Assembly (NCBI GenBank): GCA_900321845.1
Contig: ONXT01000165.1
Coordinates: 1-7,549, forward strand
Direction: 5' to 3'
DNA length: 7,549 nucleotides
Source: an uncultured Bacteroidales bacterium
GTDB taxonomy: Bacteria; Bacteroidota; Bacteroidia; Bacteroidales; WCHB1-69
The translations under genes were made by a program, and so were the position numbers. Below, one piece after another: positions 5,585-7,549 of this stretch. The notes below the pieces were generated by a model. That model saw only the letters and a list, made by a program, of their open reading frames with translations. It was not told the origin of the DNA and did not search any database. Within the stretch, counting starts at the first letter, position 1, and every line of letters starts with the position of its first letter.

Positions 5585-6667
5585 ATGGAACTTAATCCCC
5601 CGTTAAAAGATTTTTATTCCAAAGAACGCTTCAGTGCGGTGCAGGCTCAACGGCTCGCACAGGAAATAGCATTTGCCCCCGTCGTGTTCCAGGTGTCGCG
5701 CCTGATGGTCAAGTTCGGCATTTTCCGTATGCTTGACGATTGTAAGGAGGGAATGACCATCGACGAAGTCGCTCAAAAGGCGAACCTCTCGCGTTATGGT
5801 GCGCAGGTGCTGCTCGAATCGTCGCTCACCATCGGGACGGTACTGCTCCAAAACGGTCGTTTTGTCTTGGCAAAGGCCGGCTGGTTTTTGCTCAATGACA
5901 AAATGGCTCAAGTGAACATGGATTTCAATCAGGATGTCAACTACTTGGGACTCTTCAAGTTGGAAGAATCGATATTGAATGGGAAGCCCGAGGGGCTGAA
6001 GGTGTTCGGCGATTGGCCGACTATCTATGAGGGTTTGTCGCAACTGCCTCCGCAGGTCCAGAAAAGTTGGTTCGGTTTCGACCATTTCTATTCCGACAAC
6101 TCCTTTGAGCAGGCTTTGCAGATTGTGTTCTCCAAGAAGCCGAAAACCCTGTTGGATGTAGGTGGCAATACGGGGCGTTGGGCGACGCAATGCGTTGAGT
6201 ATGACCAAGATGTTAAAGTTACCATTATGGATTTGCCCCAGCAGTTGGAGATGATGAGAAAGGCGACCGCCAACACGAAAGGTGCCGACCGCATCTCCGG
6301 ACATGCTGGCAATGTGCTGGACGAACAAACCGCTTTCCCAAAAGGCTTTGACATCATCTGGATGAGCCAGTTTCTGGACTGCTTCTCGGAAGAGCAGGTT
6401 TGCAGCATCCTCAGCCGTGCGGCGAAAGCAATGGATGCGAACGCCCGCCTTTTCATCATGGAGACGTTCTGGGACAGACAGCGTTTTGAAACCGCATCGT
6501 ACTGCCTTGCACAAACCAGCCTCTATTTCACGGCATTAGCCAACGGAAACAGCAAGATGTACTATTCCGAGGATATGGTCAGATGTGTGGAGAAGGCGGG
6601 CTTGCACGTGGACAAATTCCATGATGGACTTGGCTTGGGGCATACGATTCTGGAGTGCCGGCTGTGA
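5585..6667 (+). CDS. SAM-dependent methyltransferase, O-methyltransferase family 2 type
   Basis: This 360-residue protein has the two-part layout of plant-type and hydroxyindole O-methyltransferases. The N-terminal helical dimerisation/winged-helix part is at about 20-110 (VSRLMVKFGIFRML, then TIDEVAQKANLS). The Rossmann SAM-binding domain is at about 180-360. Motif I is LLDVGGNTGRW (189-199), and the acidic residue that holds the SAM ribose is Asp216 in IMDLP. The segment SQFLDCFSEEQVCSIL (261-275 region) aligns with the LHDWxDExC region of the family, but the catalytic His is replaced by Asp265 and the Trp by Phe267. The fold is clear; the chemistry could be O-methylation with another base, or C-methylation of an activated phenol ring. 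In aryl-polyene and flexirubin pathways such enzymes decorate the aromatic head group, which suits this location. It is the last gene of the run, and a new promoter follows. Confidence 0.9.
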   Translation: MELNPPLKDFYSKERFSAVQAQRLAQEIAFAPVVFQVSRLMVKFGIFRMLDDCKEGMTIDEVAQKANLSRYGAQVLLESSLTIGTVLLQNGRFVLAKAGWFLLNDKMAQVNMDFNQDVNYLGLFKLEESILNGKPEGLKVFGDWPTIYEGLSQLPPQVQKSWFGFDHFYSDNSFEQALQIVFSKKPKTLLDVGGNTGRWATQCVEYDQDVKVTIMDLPQQLEMMRKATANTKGADRISGHAGNVLDEQTAFPKGFDIIWMSQFLDCFSEEQVCSILSRAAKAMDANARLFIMETFWDRQRFETASYCLAQTSLYFTALANGNSKMYYSEDMVRCVEKAGLHVDKFHDGLGLGHTILECRL

Positions 6668-6699
6668 TTTGGCTGTTTGAATTATTTTTGTTATTTTTG
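6668..6699 (+). promoter_or_regulatory. Bacteroidetes-type promoter for the dehydratase-thioesterase pair
   Basis: TTTG at 6668-6671 and TATTTTTG at 6692-6699 match the -33 (TTTG) and -7 (TAnnTTTG) elements exactly, with the expected 20-nt spacer. The start of transcription would be near 6705, about 19 nt before the GTG. The -7 lies in a tandem 9-mer TTATTTTTG (6682-6690 and 6691-6699), so a second -7 match exists at 6683-6690, but it has no -33 partner. Confidence 0.65.
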
Positions 6700-6713
6700 C
6701 ACCCTTAAATTTT

Positions 6714-6726
6714 GAGGTAAAAAGTG
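6714..6726 (+). promoter_or_regulatory. Shine-Dalgarno-like GAGG that supports a GTG start
   Basis: GAGG at 6714-6717 lies six bases upstream of GTG 6724-6726. An in-frame TAA at 6718-6720 closes the frame upstream, and the next in-frame ATG (6793) is 23 codons inside the conserved fold. GTG is therefore the best start. A Shine-Dalgarno sequence is unusual among the A/T-rich leaders of this window. Confidence 0.6.
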
Positions 6727-7167
6727 AGATCAAGCACGGTAAAATTTCCGATTTCGGCGCAGTCATTCATTCCCCAGCGTCCACCTATCGTTATGATTGA
6801 TAACATTTTATCCTCTGATGAAGCCTCCTTTGAAACGGATCTGCTCATCAGGGAGGACAATGTTTTCGTGGATGGCGGACTGTTCCGCGAATGCGGTCTG
6901 ATGGAGAATATTGCGCAAACCTGCGCTGCCTTTATCGGCTTCTCTCTGGACGACGAGAATGTGCCCATCGGGGTCATCGGCGGCATCAAGGATTTTTCCG
7001 CTGTGACGCTCCCGTCCGTCGGCACGACCATCCGCACGCGAATTCATGCTATCGCCGCTATCGACCTTGCCAAGGTTGTGGCAGCAGAAGTTATTTATAA
7101 TGAGCAGGTTATCGCAACTTGCACCATGAAGGTCTTTATAGCCCCAGATAGTGATGAACGAAAATAG
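6724..7167 (+). CDS. Hot-dog-fold 3-hydroxyacyl-ACP dehydratase-like protein (ApeP/FabZ-like)
   Basis: This 147-residue single hot-dog protein has the dehydratase layout. PQRPPIVMIDNIL (17-29) corresponds to the PHRxPxxxxD opening of FabZ and ApeP. GLFRECGLMENIAQTCAA (52-69) corresponds to the helix that carries the catalytic Glu in xxxEAMAQ, here Glu61. The later GVIGGIKDFSA (83-93) is the usual FabZ-like strand. The family removes water from 3-hydroxyacyl-ACP to give a 2-enoyl-ACP, and in aryl-polyene pathways it makes the conjugated double bonds. The usual His of GHFP is missing, and the PHR His is Gln18; the only His is His108. The activity is therefore uncertain, and an isomerase, a thioesterase or a partner subunit is possible. 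It has its own promoter and overlaps the next gene by 14 nt. Confidence 0.75.
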   Translation: MRSSTVKFPISAQSFIPQRPPIVMIDNILSSDEASFETDLLIREDNVFVDGGLFRECGLMENIAQTCAAFIGFSLDDENVPIGVIGGIKDFSAVTLPSVGTTIRTRIHAIAAIDLAKVVAAEVIYNEQVIATCTMKVFIAPDSDERK

Positions 7168-7549
7168 CCGAAAACAACTCACCGCAGAGAAAGTCTTTGA
7201 TGTGCGATTCAGCGAAGTGGACTCGATGAACATCGTGTGGCACGGCTCATACGCCCTCTATTTTGAGGATGCGCGCGAGGAGTTCGGCAGAAAGTACAAT
7301 CTGGAGTATTTGACCATTTTTGACAACGGCTTTTATGCGCCGTTAGTGGAACTTCATTTCGACTATAAAAAACCGTTGCAATATCAGGAAAGCGCGAAGG
7401 TGGTCATTTCCTACCGCCCTGCCGATGCCGCGAAACTCATTTTTGACTATGCAATTTATAGTCTGAAAACCAATGAGTTGGTCGCAACGGGGTACTCGGT
7501 TCAAGTTTTCCTCGACAGAAATCATCAGCTCTCTTTTGTGACTCCCGAA
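7154..7549 (+). CDS. 4HBT-type acyl-CoA/acyl-ACP thioesterase (3' truncated by window end)
   Basis: The frame is open from ATG 7154 to the last base, giving 132 residues of a protein normally about 130-150 long, so only the end is missing. The hot-dog thioesterase signature is clear: VRFSEVDSMNIVWHGSYALYF (residues 17-37), with the probable catalytic Asp23, followed by EDAREEFG (38-45). Asp23 with His30 and Tyr33 follows the D-x(6)-H-x2-Y pattern of 4-hydroxybenzoyl-CoA thioesterase and YbgC-type enzymes. These hydrolyse acyl thioesters and could release the chain or edit stalled intermediates on the ACP. Its start lies 14 nt inside the dehydratase-like gene in a different frame, indicating translational coupling. 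The conserved strand begins at about residue 14, which supports this early ATG over the internal one at residue 25. Confidence 0.85.
   Translation, partial: MNENSRKQLTAEKVFDVRFSEVDSMNIVWHGSYALYFEDAREEFGRKYNLEYLTIFDNGFYAPLVELHFDYKKPLQYQESAKVVISYRPADAAKLIFDYAIYSLKTNELVATGYSVQVFLDRNHQLSFVTPE

Noticed and set aside
5603..6514. Minus-strand open frame (303 codons) opposite the methyltransferase gene
   Set aside because: The + strand frame holds intact SAM motifs, and the antisense product shows no family features.
1..7549. CRISPR array, tRNA/rRNA gene, insertion sequence or phage attachment site
   Set aside because: No spaced repeat array, cloverleaf, ribosomal RNA segment, transposase or terminal inverted repeats were seen. 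The only repeats are short tandem units at gene junctions and within intergenic regions.

Overview
The window looks like part of a Bacteroidetes (probably Bacteroidales) chromosome. The evidence is the promoter style (two matches to the TTTG-N20-TAnnTTTG type, one of them with a single mismatch), A/T-rich leaders that mostly lack Shine-Dalgarno sequences, GAATTGA/AAGTTGA heptamer repeats of a kind I have seen in that phylum, and proteins resembling those of flexirubin and aryl-polyene gene clusters. All supported genes lie on the + strand.

Layout: (1) Positions 2-376 hold the 3' end of a MutS-like ATPase gene. It is probably unrelated to the rest and may be a KamC-type aminomutase reactivase. 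(2) Positions 377-521 form a boundary with a pyrimidine tract, a terminator-like hairpin and a Bacteroidetes-type promoter. (3) Positions 522-6667 hold a six-gene operon-like run: an MIO-type aromatic amino acid ammonia-lyase, a FabB-like ketosynthase, an acyl carrier protein, an LpxL/HtrB-like acyltransferase, a BtrH-like acyl-ACP transferase and an OMT-family methyltransferase. (4) A second promoter at 6668-6699 is followed by an ApeP/FabZ-like hot-dog protein with a GTG start. Its stop overlaps the start of a 4HBT-type acyl-CoA thioesterase, which runs off the window end.

Read together, the genes suggest a tyrosine-primed aryl-polyene or flexirubin-type pigment pathway. The lyase would make a 4-hydroxycinnamate-type starter. 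The ketosynthase, ACP and hot-dog dehydratase would extend it into a conjugated chain. The methyltransferase would tailor it, and the acyltransferases or the thioesterase would transfer or release the chain. The acyl/aryl-activating ligase, phosphopantetheinyl transferase, ketoreductase and any chain-length factor are not in the window, so the product is inferred.

The points most worth a second look are: a Ser-Ser-Gly instead of Ala-Ser-Gly cofactor triad in the lyase; a methyltransferase without the usual catalytic His; a dehydratase-like protein without the usual catalytic His; two different candidate chain-transfer enzymes encoded side by side; a perfect 15-bp tandem duplication across a stop/start junction; and a six-unit heptamer repeat that encodes the ketosynthase C-terminus.
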